DNA of 64,000 nt from Prochlorococcus sp. AG-347-I19. GTDB lineage: Bacteria; Cyanobacteriota; Cyanobacteriia; PCC-6307; Cyanobiaceae. The position numbers and the translations under genes are program-made. The notes under the pieces are model-generated. The model did no database searches and was not told the origin of the DNA. It saw only the letters and a list, made by a program, of their open reading frames with translations. Within the stretch, counting starts at the first letter, position 1, and every line of letters begins with the position of its first letter. The stretch lies in contig QCBO01000001.1 in the NCBI GenBank assembly GCA_003279105.1, positions 372,001-436,000 of the forward strand, in the 5' to 3' direction. Shown here one piece after another: positions 48,648-58,069 of the stretch.

Positions 48648-50186
48648 TTGAAAATACGCATTAAAGGGTTTAAAAAATCATTAACGGAATTAAATTTTCT
48701 TTATTTCACTTCGTTTATTGTTTCACTCTTAGTAATCATTCCAATTTCCAATTTTCTTCTAGAGGGAATTGATTACATTATTAGTGGAAATTTTTCATTA
48801 GGTATAGCAGGAGGGGAAGAGGTATTAGGAACTTTAAAAGTTCTAATACTGACAAGTTTTTTTGGTGGAGGGTTAGGAACTTTGAATGGATGGTTACTTT
48901 CAAATTGTAGTTTTAAGTTCAGAAAAGTTCTCCGTATTTGTCAGCTAGTTCCATTAGCTGCTCCTGCATATCTAATAACAGCTGTTTTACAGGATTTGGG
49001 AAGTATTTTTGGGTATCAAGTAACTGGTTTATGGTGGGGGGTATTAATACTTTCAATTTCATCTTATCCATATGTATTCATTCTTGCTAACGAAAGTTTT
49101 AATAAATTTGGAGTTAATCAAATCAATGCAAGTAGAGGATTAGGAGTTGGGCCTTGGAGGAGCTTCTTTAAAATAGCTTTCCCAATGGCGTTACCAGCAG
49201 TAATAACAGGAATAAGTTTAATGTGTATGGAAGTAATGAATGAGTTAGGTACATTTGCATTATTAAATATTCCAAGCATTTCTACGGGTATAGCTGAAAA
49301 TTGGATAATTGAGGGTAATCCAAAAAGTGCTATTGGATTATCATTGGTAGCCTTATCAATAATTTTTACTTTAATTATTTTTGAAAAATTATCGAGAAGA
49401 AAATCAAAGAGGTGGAGTGAAAATCCTGCATCAAAAGAGTCTCAAGGATGGGAATTAAAAAAAACTAGAGCTCTTTTAGCGATAATGATATCTTTATTTC
49501 CTCCAATTTTCTCTTTTGGGATTCCATTTTTTTGGGTTCTGCTCAATATCGATCAAATTCAAAAAGGGTTATCTATAGAATTACTTACTTTATTAATAAG
49601 GACCATTAGTCTAGGATTTTTAACTGCACTAATAGCGATACTATTTTCCTTAATAATTTCCTTAGCCAGACGGCCAAATAAGAGCTTATTGTTAGGAATA
49701 ATAACAAATCTTGCGGGGATAGGTTACGCAATACCAGGCACTGTATTGGCTTTATCTTTAATAAGTATTTCTTCTTCAAAATTCAATTTCATTGCTATTT
49801 GCCTACTAATCTGGGGTTATCTTGTCCGATTTCTAACTATCTCTAAGGGTTCTATTGATTCAAGTCTTGAGAGAATTTCTCCTAGTCTTGATGAAGCAGC
49901 ACTTGGGTTAGGAGAGAATTGGCTGGGGATCATCAAAAGAATTCATTTACCTCTTCTTCAAGGACCAATATTCGTTGGATCGCTTTTAGTTTTTGTAGAC
50001 ACTATAAAAGAATTACCCATAACCTTTATTTTAAGACCATTCGATTTCGATACATTATCTGTGAGAATATTTCAATATGCTGGCGACGAAAGGATGGTAG
50101 AGGCAATATTACCTGCTATTCTTATCATGACTTTAGGACTTATTGCATCATTTACATTGATCCCAAGTTTAGAGAAAAAAAACTAA
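48648..50186 (+). CDS. ABC transporter permease of the ferric iron (FutB/AfuB) type
   Basis: 512 residues with about twelve hydrophobic helices arranged as two homologous permease halves. EAA-like loops appear in both: SRGLGVGPWRSFFKIAFPMALPA and AALGLGENWLGIIKRIHLPLL (parts shown). This two-fold layout is typical of Fe3+ permeases that work with a FutA/IdiA binding protein and a FutC ATPase, which are not in the window. TTG at 48648 is the start. Converges on the next gene with a four-base overlap. Confidence 0.85.
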   Translation: MKIRIKGFKKSLTELNFLYFTSFIVSLLVIIPISNFLLEGIDYIISGNFSLGIAGGEEVLGTLKVLILTSFFGGGLGTLNGWLLSNCSFKFRKVLRICQLVPLAAPAYLITAVLQDLGSIFGYQVTGLWWGVLILSISSYPYVFILANESFNKFGVNQINASRGLGVGPWRSFFKIAFPMALPAVITGISLMCMEVMNELGTFALLNIPSISTGIAENWIIEGNPKSAIGLSLVALSIIFTLIIFEKLSRRKSKRWSENPASKESQGWELKKTRALLAIMISLFPPIFSFGIPFFWVLLNIDQIQKGLSIELLTLLIRTISLGFLTALIAILFSLIISLARRPNKSLLLGIITNLAGIGYAIPGTVLALSLISISSSKFNFIAICLLIWGYLVRFLTISKGSIDSSLERISPSLDEAALGLGENWLGIIKRIHLPLLQGPIFVGSLLVFVDTIKELPITFILRPFDFDTLSVRIFQYAGDERMVEAILPAILIMTLGLIASFTLIPSLEKKN

Positions 50187-51139
50187 ATTCTTTTAGACAA
50201 TTTTCTTATTAAGAAAGGTAAGCTTAACAACAAATCCGCCGAGGTAGATATAACCCTAAAATAAACTAAGCTAATAAGAATTATATTTTGTGGAATACTT
50301 TTGCCAATAAATAAAAGGATGCAAGCCTCAAAAACGCCAACTCCTCCTGGAGCTGATGGGACTACCAAGCCTAAAGACCATGACAAAGAAAAGATTACTA
50401 ATAAAAATATGATATTCAGAGTATTACTTGCATAAAAAGTATTTAAGCAAATATAAAACCCAATAAATTTAGATAAAACAAAACCAATTTCAAGAAGTAA
50501 AGCCCTAAAAGGGAAAAAAGAAATTATATTTATTCTCTCTTCAAATTGACCCTTTAAATTTGGAAGTCTCAAAACCTCAAATACTCTTCTCTTAAAAGAC
50601 CCTATTCTTTTTAATACCAAAAAAATAAATTTCCTATTCAAGAATACTAAAGGAAAAATTAAAAAAAAATAAAATGGTGAAAATATTAACCCCATCGATG
50701 CTAAGAAAAAAGATCCACTCAACATAAAATAAGGTTCTATAAGTGTCGAATACAAAGCAATCTGAGGATTACTTATTTTTTTTATAAAATTAAATCTTTC
50801 AACAAAATGCCAAACCCCACCTGGAATGTATTTAAGAGTATTTGTTAAAACATAAAAAGAGATTAAATTATTACTTTCAAATTCTTTCCCGAACCATTTA
50901 ACAATATATTTCCATGCAAAAGCGTTCAGGTAAATACTTAAAACACAAAATAAAAATGATAATGAAAGATTAATTCCTTCTCTTTCTAAATTAATATCAA
51001 ATGAAATTTGATCAATATTTTTAAAAAAATATATACAAAAATATGACAAGCTTGAAAAAAAGAAAATACTCTTTAAACCACCAAAATTAATTTTTTTAAG
51101 GAATTTGAAATATGTTTGATTATTTGTATTAAATCTCAT
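50183..51139 (-). CDS. Lysylphosphatidylglycerol synthase TM-region-like (UPF0104/YbhN) membrane protein
   Basis: 318 residues and about eight membrane helices, with the family blocks IPGGVWHFVERF and VPSAPGGVGVFEA. Such proteins resemble the flippase half of MprF but lack the lysyl-transferase, so a role in lipid handling or export is inferred only. ATG overlaps the larC stop by four bases. It may be translated with larC although the functions are not obviously linked. Confidence 0.82.
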   Translation of the reverse strand: MRFNTNNQTYFKFLKKINFGGLKSIFFFSSLSYFCIYFFKNIDQISFDINLEREGINLSLSFLFCVLSIYLNAFAWKYIVKWFGKEFESNNLISFYVLTNTLKYIPGGVWHFVERFNFIKKISNPQIALYSTLIEPYFMLSGSFFLASMGLIFSPFYFFLIFPLVFLNRKFIFLVLKRIGSFKRRVFEVLRLPNLKGQFEERINIISFFPFRALLLEIGFVLSKFIGFYICLNTFYASNTLNIIFLLVIFSLSWSLGLVVPSAPGGVGVFEACILLFIGKSIPQNIILISLVYFRVISTSADLLLSLPFLIRKLSKRI

Positions 51140-52368
51140 TTCCAGTTTTCAAATGCTTTAAATTTCTCACTTGATTCTTTAATTATTTTTCTTATTTCGT
51201 AAGTTGATATTTTATGCTTTAATTTTAATCTCAGAACCTCATCATTTTCTGGTTTCATATTTATTGATCCATCGGGTTTCAAAGTTTGTTTAACTTTTAT
51301 ATTTCCAAAAGTCGTTGAACATTCTCCTCTACGTCTGAGTAATATCCACCTAGATTGGGTCCTTTCACGAACCCCAATTGTACTGGAATAATCAAACCAT
51401 AATCGCCTAAAAAATTCTTTTTTCTTAATGGGCAAGATTGCTTGAATAGAAAATCCAATTCTATTTTTTTTCATATTAATAGCTTGATAGGAAACGTCAT
51501 AAGCCCCCTCAATTCTCAGTTTCTCAACAAAATTAGATATATCTTCGGGTGTTTGATCATCAATCCATGCTTCTTGAATAGATATCTCTTCACACTTTGG
51601 ACTAATTTGTTCATTATCGTTAAAAGAAGAATCCTCAAATGAAGTAATTTTATAAACTCTTACCAAATTAGGGAATGGAAATTTTAGGTTACCAATACCA
51701 ATTCCATAAGAGTTAATAGAAAATTTTAAAGGGGGTTCTGGATAGTCGGCTAAATTAGCAAGCAAAGCAATGCCAGTTGGGGTTGAGAGTTCACCATCTA
51801 TTGATTCACGGTTTGATAAAACCTTAATATTTTTTTGTCTTATTAGCTCTATTACAGCAGGAGGTGGTACAGATAATTTTCCATGTTCAGTTTGAACAAA
51901 ACCTTTCCCTAACATTGGTTCATTACAATAAACCCTCTTTGGATTTAAGTAATTAATTGAAGCACATACCCCAATGATATCCACCAAAGAATCTATAGCT
52001 CCAATTTCATGAAAGTGAACATTATCAGATTTAATGCCATGAACTTTTCCTTCCGCCGTTGCTATAGATTCAAATACTTCATAAATTGTTTTTTTTAGTT
52101 TATCTTCTAAGTGGCTATTTAAAATAAGTTCCTTTATACTCCTCCAAGTTCTTTTAATAGGATTACAATTAAGAACCTCAACCTTTGTCTTGATGCCTCG
52201 GATTGAACAACTTTTTGAATCCTCAAAGTCTAGTTGATATAGATCCTTTAATCCAAGATCAATAAGTGGCTGTTCAATAACTTTTTTTGGCACCCCTAAA
52301 TCATAAAAAGCTCCTAACAACATATCTCCAGAGATACCAGGAGAACATTCAATTAAAACATCATCCAT
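51136..52368 (-). CDS. larC: LarC-like nickel insertion protein (DUF111)
   Basis: 410 residues matching LarC, which uses CTP to insert nickel into the pyridinium pincer cofactor of lactate racemase. Visible: ECSPGISGDMLLGA at the N-terminus, VHFHEIGAIDSLVDIIG, and the STPTGIALL segment; the C-terminal part has RERTQSRW and EVLRLK. The partners larA, larB and larE are not in this window. Cofactor synthesis, or a different metal job, remains to be decided. Confidence 0.88.
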   Translation of the reverse strand: MDDVLIECSPGISGDMLLGAFYDLGVPKKVIEQPLIDLGLKDLYQLDFEDSKSCSIRGIKTKVEVLNCNPIKRTWRSIKELILNSHLEDKLKKTIYEVFESIATAEGKVHGIKSDNVHFHEIGAIDSLVDIIGVCASINYLNPKRVYCNEPMLGKGFVQTEHGKLSVPPPAVIELIRQKNIKVLSNRESIDGELSTPTGIALLANLADYPEPPLKFSINSYGIGIGNLKFPFPNLVRVYKITSFEDSSFNDNEQISPKCEEISIQEAWIDDQTPEDISNFVEKLRIEGAYDVSYQAINMKKNRIGFSIQAILPIKKKEFFRRLWFDYSSTIGVRERTQSRWILLRRRGECSTTFGNIKVKQTLKPDGSINMKPENDEVLRLKLKHKISTYEIRKIIKESSEKFKAFENWK

Positions 52369-52420
52369 AAATCAAAGATTTCTTGACTGGTAAAATTGCG
52401 GTGGAAATCAATCTTTCATT

Positions 52421-53020
52421 CTAGTTATTTATAGAAAGATTTTTTTCAATCACTTCGTACTTAATTAATTTCAAAGAATTTCCATCTCTGTTGATATCTA
52501 AACTTACAAAGCTATGCAGAAGTTCAAGAGAAAGCTCTCCTTTTATGACTAATTTAAAATTTTTATTTTTAGAATTTCTTGACTTTACAGCAGGACAGAT
52601 TTTAATAACAACTTCTTTCTTTTGAGTGTTCACAAAAACTAATTCTCCTCTAACAGAAAAATAATTGTCTTTTAGATCTAATTCTTCTAATAATTTCGTG
52701 GAGTTAGTTTTTGAAGAATCGTTAGGAAAATCATTCAGATGATAGGGATCCCAGATTCCTGCAACCTGTAAATGCAAGTTTTGAGTATTTTTATTCTTTG
52801 GATAAACAATCCAATAGTAACTTTTCTTTAAATCAATATGCTTTTTTAAAAGTGATAATGCTTTACCTAGTACTACTGTTTCAATTTTTTCGTCTTTATT
52901 GTCAATTAAAAAGCCTCTATTTAATTGCTCACTACTAAGGGGAGCGAATTTACCATTAATAATACCTATTGCTCTATGCTGTAATTGATTAGTAACTTTT
53001 GGGATAGGGTTTTTTAACAT
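52421..53020 (-). CDS. Conserved-looking soluble protein, function unknown
   Basis: 199 residues without membrane segments or signal peptide. The N-terminal blocks HRAIGIINGKFAPLS and LKKSYYWIVYPK, then LQVAGIWDP and YFSVRGELVFV, suggest a mostly beta fold, perhaps OB-like, shared with larger cyanobacterial proteins of unknown role. The C-terminal 60 residues are Lys-rich. Lies 52 bases upstream of the larC start on the same strand. Confidence 0.72.
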   Translation of the reverse strand: MLKNPIPKVTNQLQHRAIGIINGKFAPLSSEQLNRGFLIDNKDEKIETVVLGKALSLLKKHIDLKKSYYWIVYPKNKNTQNLHLQVAGIWDPYHLNDFPNDSSKTNSTKLLEELDLKDNYFSVRGELVFVNTQKKEVVIKICPAVKSRNSKNKNFKLVIKGELSLELLHSFVSLDINRDGNSLKLIKYEVIEKNLSINN

Positions 53021-53051
53021 ATTAAAAATTTGAAAATAACAACTTATCGTA

Positions 53052-53345
53052 TTAAATTTCTTGATTTTCCTCCAAACTATTAAAAGACTTTAACGCATTG
53101 TCAATTGCATCAGAAGGATCAGTCGCATTATTCATACTATTTTGTATCCTAATCATTTCCATAAGTTCAAAAGGATTAGTTGGAAGAACTGAACTATCAT
53201 CTTCCGTTTTAGTTGAGGTATCAATTTCTAATTCTTCAAATAAATATTCAGCATTTAAGGAATCAACTTTTAAGGATATTAATAAAGTAAAAAAAATTAC
53301 AAAAGTTATGGGTCTAGGCAGGCGTTTGCAAAAATAATTATTCAT
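53052..53345 (-). CDS. Small exported protein, function unknown
   Basis: About 97 residues from ATG 53345 (a TTG at 53360 would add five). A cleavable signal is likely: basic CKRLPRP then hydrophobic FVIFFTLLISLKV, cut near LNA-EY. The mature part is acidic (DTSTKTEDDSS, NPFELMEMIRIQNSM) and seems helical. Faces divergent xthA. No family recognised. Confidence 0.65.
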   Translation of the reverse strand: MNNYFCKRLPRPITFVIFFTLLISLKVDSLNAEYLFEELEIDTSTKTEDDSSVLPTNPFELMEMIRIQNSMNNATDPSDAIDNALKSFNSLEENQEI

Positions 53346-53417
53346 TTTATTTAATTTCAAAAATCGTTAACACAAAAAAATTTTTGCTAACTTAATCTTA
53401 CATAATTTGGTAGAAAT

Positions 53418-54263
53418 TTGTTAATAGCAACTTGGAATGTTAACTCTATAAGAACCAGACTTTCACAAATAATAGATTGGATTAATAAAGCTAATCCAGA
53501 TATTCTATGTTTTCAGGAAACAAAAGTGATGGATGATAGTTTCCCTATTGAAGCTTTTGAAAAATTAGGATACTCAGTAGAGGTATTTGGGCAAAAATCA
53601 TATAATGGTGTAGCTATTATTTCTAAAATAAAGCCAGAAAATGTTAAAAAAGGATTCTATGGTTGTACCGAATTTAGTCAAAATATCAAAATTTTCCTAG
53701 ATCAAAAAAGATTGATTTCTGCTGATATTAATGGCATTAAAATCATAAATGTTTACGTGCCAAACGGGTCTTCTCTAGAATCTAGTAAGTTCGAATACAA
53801 AATTAATTGGTTAAATTGTTTGGCTTCATTTTTGGATGACCAAGAAAAAAAGGGAGAATTAATTTGTCTTATGGGTGATTTTAACGTTGCTCCGTGTAAC
53901 TTGGATATTCATGATCCAAAGAAATATGAAGGAGGAATAATGGCATCTAAGATAGAGAGAAATGCACTAAATAATGTTCTGAAAAAAAGATTATTAGATT
54001 CGTTCAGGATTTTTGAACAAAATACTGGCCATTGGAGTTGGTGGGATTACCGTAATAACGCATTTGAATTAAACAAAGGTTGGAGAATAGACCATATATA
54101 TATCAGCAAAAAACTTTCATCAAAACTTAAAAGTTGTGTCATAGACAGCTCACCTAGGGGTAATTTGCGTCCAAGTGATCATGCCCCAGTAATGATAGAT
54201 CTTAACTTAAACGACATAAATGAAGATTTTGATGATTATGAAGATGGTTTATTAGAAATATAA
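53418..54263 (+). CDS. xthA: Exodeoxyribonuclease III
   Basis: AP endonuclease/3' exonuclease of base excision repair. Motifs: ATWNVNSIRTR, FQETK with the metal Glu34, NVYVPNGSS, LMGDFNVAP, and the catalytic RPSDHAPV near the C-terminus. 281 aa, with an acidic tail (DINEDFDDYEDG). TTG at 53418 is required to keep the N-terminal strand; no ATG is available. Confidence 0.96.
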   Translation: MLIATWNVNSIRTRLSQIIDWINKANPDILCFQETKVMDDSFPIEAFEKLGYSVEVFGQKSYNGVAIISKIKPENVKKGFYGCTEFSQNIKIFLDQKRLISADINGIKIINVYVPNGSSLESSKFEYKINWLNCLASFLDDQEKKGELICLMGDFNVAPCNLDIHDPKKYEGGIMASKIERNALNNVLKKRLLDSFRIFEQNTGHWSWWDYRNNAFELNKGWRIDHIYISKKLSSKLKSCVIDSSPRGNLRPSDHAPVMIDLNLNDINEDFDDYEDGLLEI

Positions 54264-54451
54264 ATAAAATAGATTGAATTTCTTTAATGCCTGAAAACGC
54301 TTATATTTAAAGAGATATCCAAATAAAGATTGTTTTTTATCATGATTTCTTTAAAATTAATAATTTACAATCCAAACTATCGCAATAAAAATATCATAAT
54401 GTAGAATTTCATTCTGATTGACAAAATTTTTACTTATTTCTAATTTAAAAC

Positions 54452-54493
54452 ATGACAAGATTTTTCTTAAAACATCATTTAGCTAAATTGTGA
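54452..54493 (+). other. Possible 13-residue leader peptide overlapping the hemL start
   Basis: ATG at 54452 opens [13 protein letters not shown], and its TGA (54491-54493) overlaps the hemL GTG at 54490 in the pattern GTGA. The upstream part of the 226-base gap (54264-54451) holds no other feature I can support. Ribosomes ending on the short frame could reinitiate on hemL. There is no strong ribosome site in front of it, and such a short frame can be chance. Confidence 0.25.
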
Positions 54494-55791
54494 CTGACAT
54501 ATTAAATTACACAAAATCTGAAGAAATTTTCTCTGCAGCCCAACAACTAATGCCGGGTGGAGTTAGCTCTCCAGTTAGAGCTTTTAAGTCTGTAGGTGGC
54601 CAGCCAATTGTTTTTGATAGAGTCAAAGGACCTTTTGCTTGGGATATTGATGGAAATAGATATATTGACTATATAGGAAGCTGGGGGCCAGCAATATGTG
54701 GGCATGCCCACCCTGAAGTTACGACGGCATTACAAGAAGCAATTGAGAAAGGCACGAGCTTTGGTGCTCCTTGCGTTCTGGAGAACAAGCTTGCTGAAAT
54801 GGTAATAGATGCAGTCCCATCAGTAGAAATGGTTAGATTTGTTAATAGTGGAACTGAAGCATGCATGGCCGTTTTGAGACTCATGCGAGCTTTTACTGGA
54901 AGAGATAAAGTTATTAAATTTGACGGTTGCTATCACGGACATGCGGATATGTTTTTAGTGAAAGCAGGATCTGGAGTTGCCACTCTGGGTTTACCAGATT
55001 CTCCAGGCGTTCCACGGACAACAACAGCCAACACACTTACTGCACCCTACAATGACCTTGAAGCAGTAAAAAAATTATTTTCTGAGAATCCTGATGCCAT
55101 TTCCGGGGTTATACTCGAACCTATCGTTGGTAATGCTGGATTTATTACTCCAGAACCTGGTTTCTTGGAAGGGTTAAGGGAATTAACCACTGAGAACGGA
55201 TCCTTATTAGTTTTTGACGAAGTAATGACCGGATTCAGAATAAGTTATGGAGGCGCTCAAGAAAAGTTTGGGGTTACTCCCGATTTAACCACCCTTGGGA
55301 AAGTAATTGGTGGGGGCCTACCTGTTGGAGCTTATGGAGGCAAGAAAGAAATAATGTCAATGGTAGCGCCTTCAGGACCGGTATACCAAGCAGGCACTTT
55401 GAGCGGCAATCCTCTCGCAATGACTGCTGGAATAAAAACTCTTGAACTGCTCAAACAAGATGGTACCTACGATAAACTTGATTTAACAACTTCCAGATTA
55501 ATTGAAGGGATAATTCAATCTGCAGAAAAAAATGGTGTCCCTATCAATGGTGGAAGCGTAAGTGCTATGTTTGGATTTTTCTTGTGCGATGGGCCAGTTA
55601 GGAACTTTGATGAAGCAAAAACAAATGATGCTGAACTTTTTGGTAAATTGCACAGAGAAATGCTTCGAAGAGGAATTTACCTAGCACCAAGTCCATTCGA
55701 AGCTGGTTTCACATCACTAGCTCACAGCGAAGAAGAGATCGATAAAACTATCGAGGCTTTTGACGAATCTTTCAACGCAATAAAAAATTAA
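54490..55791 (+). CDS. hemL: Glutamate-1-semialdehyde 2,1-aminomutase
   Basis: PLP enzyme that makes 5-aminolevulinate in the C5 route of heme and chlorophyll synthesis. Visible: [14 protein letters not shown], the [21 protein letters not shown] site, DEVMTGFR, and the Schiff-base Lys in [10 protein letters not shown]. 433 aa is normal. The start is GTG, within an overlapping TGA of a short upstream frame. Base composition is less AT-rich than its neighbours, as expected for a highly expressed core gene. Confidence 0.97.
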   Translation: MTDILNYTKSEEIFSAAQQLMPGGVSSPVRAFKSVGGQPIVFDRVKGPFAWDIDGNRYIDYIGSWGPAICGHAHPEVTTALQEAIEKGTSFGAPCVLENKLAEMVIDAVPSVEMVRFVNSGTEACMAVLRLMRAFTGRDKVIKFDGCYHGHADMFLVKAGSGVATLGLPDSPGVPRTTTANTLTAPYNDLEAVKKLFSENPDAISGVILEPIVGNAGFITPEPGFLEGLRELTTENGSLLVFDEVMTGFRISYGGAQEKFGVTPDLTTLGKVIGGGLPVGAYGGKKEIMSMVAPSGPVYQAGTLSGNPLAMTAGIKTLELLKQDGTYDKLDLTTSRLIEGIIQSAEKNGVPINGGSVSAMFGFFLCDGPVRNFDEAKTNDAELFGKLHREMLRRGIYLAPSPFEAGFTSLAHSEEEIDKTIEAFDESFNAIKN

Positions 55792-55817
55792 TCATTAGAA
55801 AGATAATTTCTAAATAA

Positions 55818-56621
55818 TTATCTTCTACCGCCAACTATTACTGGCGGAGCACCTCCTTCTGAACCAGGTAAGCCTGGAACAACTTGTGTACTACCATCCC
55901 ATTTGTCGAGAAATAATTTGAAAAGCACCTGATCATCGAGACTTCTATTTAATGTCTCATACCTAAGAGCTTCTTGTTCTGCAATTTCAACTTCTGTCTT
56001 TGCTCTTAGTAATTGCTGACCAGCTATTTGCTTTTGTTCAATCGCAGCTCTATATTCTTCAGCGATTTCTAATCCAGTAAGATCTAAACTTTTAACATCG
56101 ACGTAATCGAATGAATTTAGTTCTTTTGCAACGGTATCTCCTACTTTCTCAGAAATTACTGCGAATTCAGTAGCAATTGTTTCTAGCTCATATTGAGAAA
56201 AAACTGATTTTAGAGCTTTTAGCAAAGATGGCTGAACAATTTTCTGATAAACATCGCTATTTCTGCTTGCAATTGTTGCAAAAATCCTTCCTGCTTCGTT
56301 AGGCTTTACTGAATACTTAACAGTAGCTGTAGCCCTAATAACTTGAAGATCTTTAGTTAAAGTTTCAAATTTTTCGGGTTGAACTTGAGTTTTTATATCA
56401 AATGGATATACAGACTGAATAAATGGAAGTTTAAAGTTTAAACCAGCTCTCCTAGAGGGGCCACTAACTTTCCCTAGTGTTGTAACAACTGCAACTTGTC
56501 CAGAAGGTACAACAAATAATGATTGGGTGAGCAAAAGAAAGCCTGTAAAAGACAATACAATCAGTAATGTTGCTGTCCCACCAGGACCTGTTGGTGTGAC
56601 ATTTTTAAAGGATGTAGACAT
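55818..56621 (-). CDS. Prohibitin/SPFH (Band 7) family membrane protein
   Basis: An N-terminal membrane helix (about 16-36) is followed by the SPFH domain (SGQVAVVTTLGKVSG, VQPEKFETLTKDLQVIRATATVKY) and a coiled coil (AIEQKQIAGQQLLRAKTEVEIAEQEAL region, about 180-225). 267 aa. Cyanobacterial prohibitins form large rings near thylakoid and plasma membranes, probably aiding FtsH-dependent quality control. Gly/Pro-rich C-terminus ends in VGGRR. Confidence 0.93.
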   Translation of the reverse strand: MSTSFKNVTPTGPGGTATLLIVLSFTGFLLLTQSLFVVPSGQVAVVTTLGKVSGPSRRAGLNFKLPFIQSVYPFDIKTQVQPEKFETLTKDLQVIRATATVKYSVKPNEAGRIFATIASRNSDVYQKIVQPSLLKALKSVFSQYELETIATEFAVISEKVGDTVAKELNSFDYVDVKSLDLTGLEIAEEYRAAIEQKQIAGQQLLRAKTEVEIAEQEALRYETLNRSLDDQVLFKLFLDKWDGSTQVVPGLPGSEGGAPPVIVGGRR

Positions 56622-56731
56622 TAAATTTTATCTTTATAGTTAATCATATTTAAATCGACTAATTAGTGCATTAGTAAGACATTTAATTAAAATATTTTTT
56701 TAATAATTGTAAATTTAAATATAGATTTTTA

Positions 56732-56941
56732 TTAATGGATATTCGATTTAAATTCTTGCAAAAGCTCTAAATAAAGATCCTCATCTATCTCCCTGATATC
56801 ATATTCAGAGGGTAAAACACCATGCTTATGCTCATGCACCGCCATCCAACAAAATTTCTCTATTTCTTCTTTTGAAAAACGAGGATATTCTTTCACATTC
56901 TTAATCAATGAGTTAATAAGAGATTTTGAATATTCTGACAT
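56732..56941 (-). CDS. Small soluble protein, function unknown
   Basis: 69 residues, acidic and helical, with FSKEEIEKFCWMAVHEHKHG and DIREIDEDLYLELLQ. No membrane segment. It lies just downstream of the YajQ-like gene on the same strand, 26 bases away, so it may share its transcript. Composition supports a real gene; no family recognised. Confidence 0.65.
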   Translation of the reverse strand: MSEYSKSLINSLIKNVKEYPRFSKEEIEKFCWMAVHEHKHGVLPSEYDIREIDEDLYLELLQEFKSNIH

Positions 56942-56967
56942 ATTTTTAAAAGATCTTACTAAATATT

Positions 56968-57465
56968 TTATCTAAAGTTATTAGCTTTTAGAGGAATGTT
57001 CAAAGACTCCTCCAGCTCATTAACAATCTTAATTGCCAATTGAAGATCATTTTTGCTCTTACTAGCAACTCTGAGTGTTTCTCCATTAATGCTGACATTA
57101 ATTTTTTTAATTTGATCTCTAATATTTTTACTGATTTTTTTTGCAATTTCTTGTTTAATTCCTTGTTTTAATAAAATCGTCTGTTTAATTCTATTGCCAG
57201 TAACTATTTCAATTTCACCGTAGTCAAATATTTTTAGAGATAGGTTTCTTTTTGTTGCCTTTTGTCTAATTATGTCATTAACAGCATTCAAAGTAAGTTC
57301 ACTATTGGTGATTATAAAAATATTTTCTTTTTCTAAATCAACTGAAGTATCCGTGCCCTTCAAATCGTAACGCTGAGAAATTTCCCTTTTAACTTGATCC
57401 AAAGTATTGACTAATTCTTGTCTATCAAAATCAGAAACCACATCAAATGAAAAACTTTCTGCCAT
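56968..57465 (-). CDS. YajQ/UPF0234 family nucleotide-binding protein
   Basis: 165 residues in the two-domain YajQ arrangement: FDVVSDFDRQEL at the start, QRYDLKGTD, then GNRIKQTILLKQGI and INGETLRVASKSKNDLQ. Some bacterial YajQ proteins bind cyclic di-GMP or tRNA/GTP. No diguanylate cyclase lies in this window, and the role in picocyanobacteria is unknown. Confidence 0.92.
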   Translation of the reverse strand: MAESFSFDVVSDFDRQELVNTLDQVKREISQRYDLKGTDTSVDLEKENIFIITNSELTLNAVNDIIRQKATKRNLSLKIFDYGEIEIVTGNRIKQTILLKQGIKQEIAKKISKNIRDQIKKINVSINGETLRVASKSKNDLQLAIKIVNELEESLNIPLKANNFR

Positions 57466-57531
57466 AGTAAATTATTAAACGCTAAATATTATTAGCATAA
57501 ATCATCTTTTAATAAGGGGGAATGGGTTTAT

Positions 57532-58044
57532 TTAATCAAAAAATAACAAACTAACCACTTTGCCCATTTCTTCAGCACATCTACAACTATTTAGCAAAGT
57601 TTCACTATCGTGGAAGGCAAAGCATATTAATTGATCGCACCTAGTAATAATTTCTTGATTACAAAGACTACTTGCAAGTGGCAAAGGTAATTCATCATTT
57701 TCACTTTTTTCAACTAAATGCATAACCCTCTCAAGTTGATCCTTTATTTCGGGTATTTGTCTATCAAGACTCTGTGGTAATAAAACAGTTAATAATGATG
57801 GATTAATATCTAAGACAGCTCGAATAACAGCTGCATTAACACCTTGAGATCCAGACGTAAGTATATTATGTCCTTCCTCTGCTAACGACCTTGCTATCAA
57901 CTCAATTAAGTGGATATCAACAACCGGTACGTGTCTACTACCTAAAAAAGCAATTCTCCTTTTCCCATTATCTTGGAGTTTTGCAAGTTCTTGAGCTAAG
58001 GCATCAACACCTTCAGTTACTGGTAAATCTAAAGAGCGACTCAA
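57532..58044 (-). CDS. DprA/LOG-like Rossmann protein
   Basis: 170 residues. RRIAFLGSRHVPVVD and LTSGSQGVNAAVI form a SLOG-type nucleotide-binding fold as in DprA and LOG proteins, with LICFAFHDS late in the fold. It lacks the extra domains of true DprA, so a natural-transformation role is doubtful. TTG start at 58044. Lies 25 bases downstream of the BioD/DRTGG gene. Confidence 0.75.
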   Translation of the reverse strand: MSRSLDLPVTEGVDALAQELAKLQDNGKRRIAFLGSRHVPVVDIHLIELIARSLAEEGHNILTSGSQGVNAAVIRAVLDINPSLLTVLLPQSLDRQIPEIKDQLERVMHLVEKSENDELPLPLASSLCNQEIITRCDQLICFAFHDSETLLNSCRCAEEMGKVVSLLFFD

Positions 58045-58069
58045 AATAATAAAGTTCCTATATTTGAAA

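Noticed and set aside
49919-50212. Second frame in the end of the iron permease gene
   Set aside because: Overlaps a strongly supported membrane protein gene and has a Ser/Arg/Tyr-rich shadow composition.
53098-53337. Plus-strand frame opposite the small exported protein
   Set aside because: The minus-strand frame has a clear signal peptide; the other lacks family features and is its mirror.
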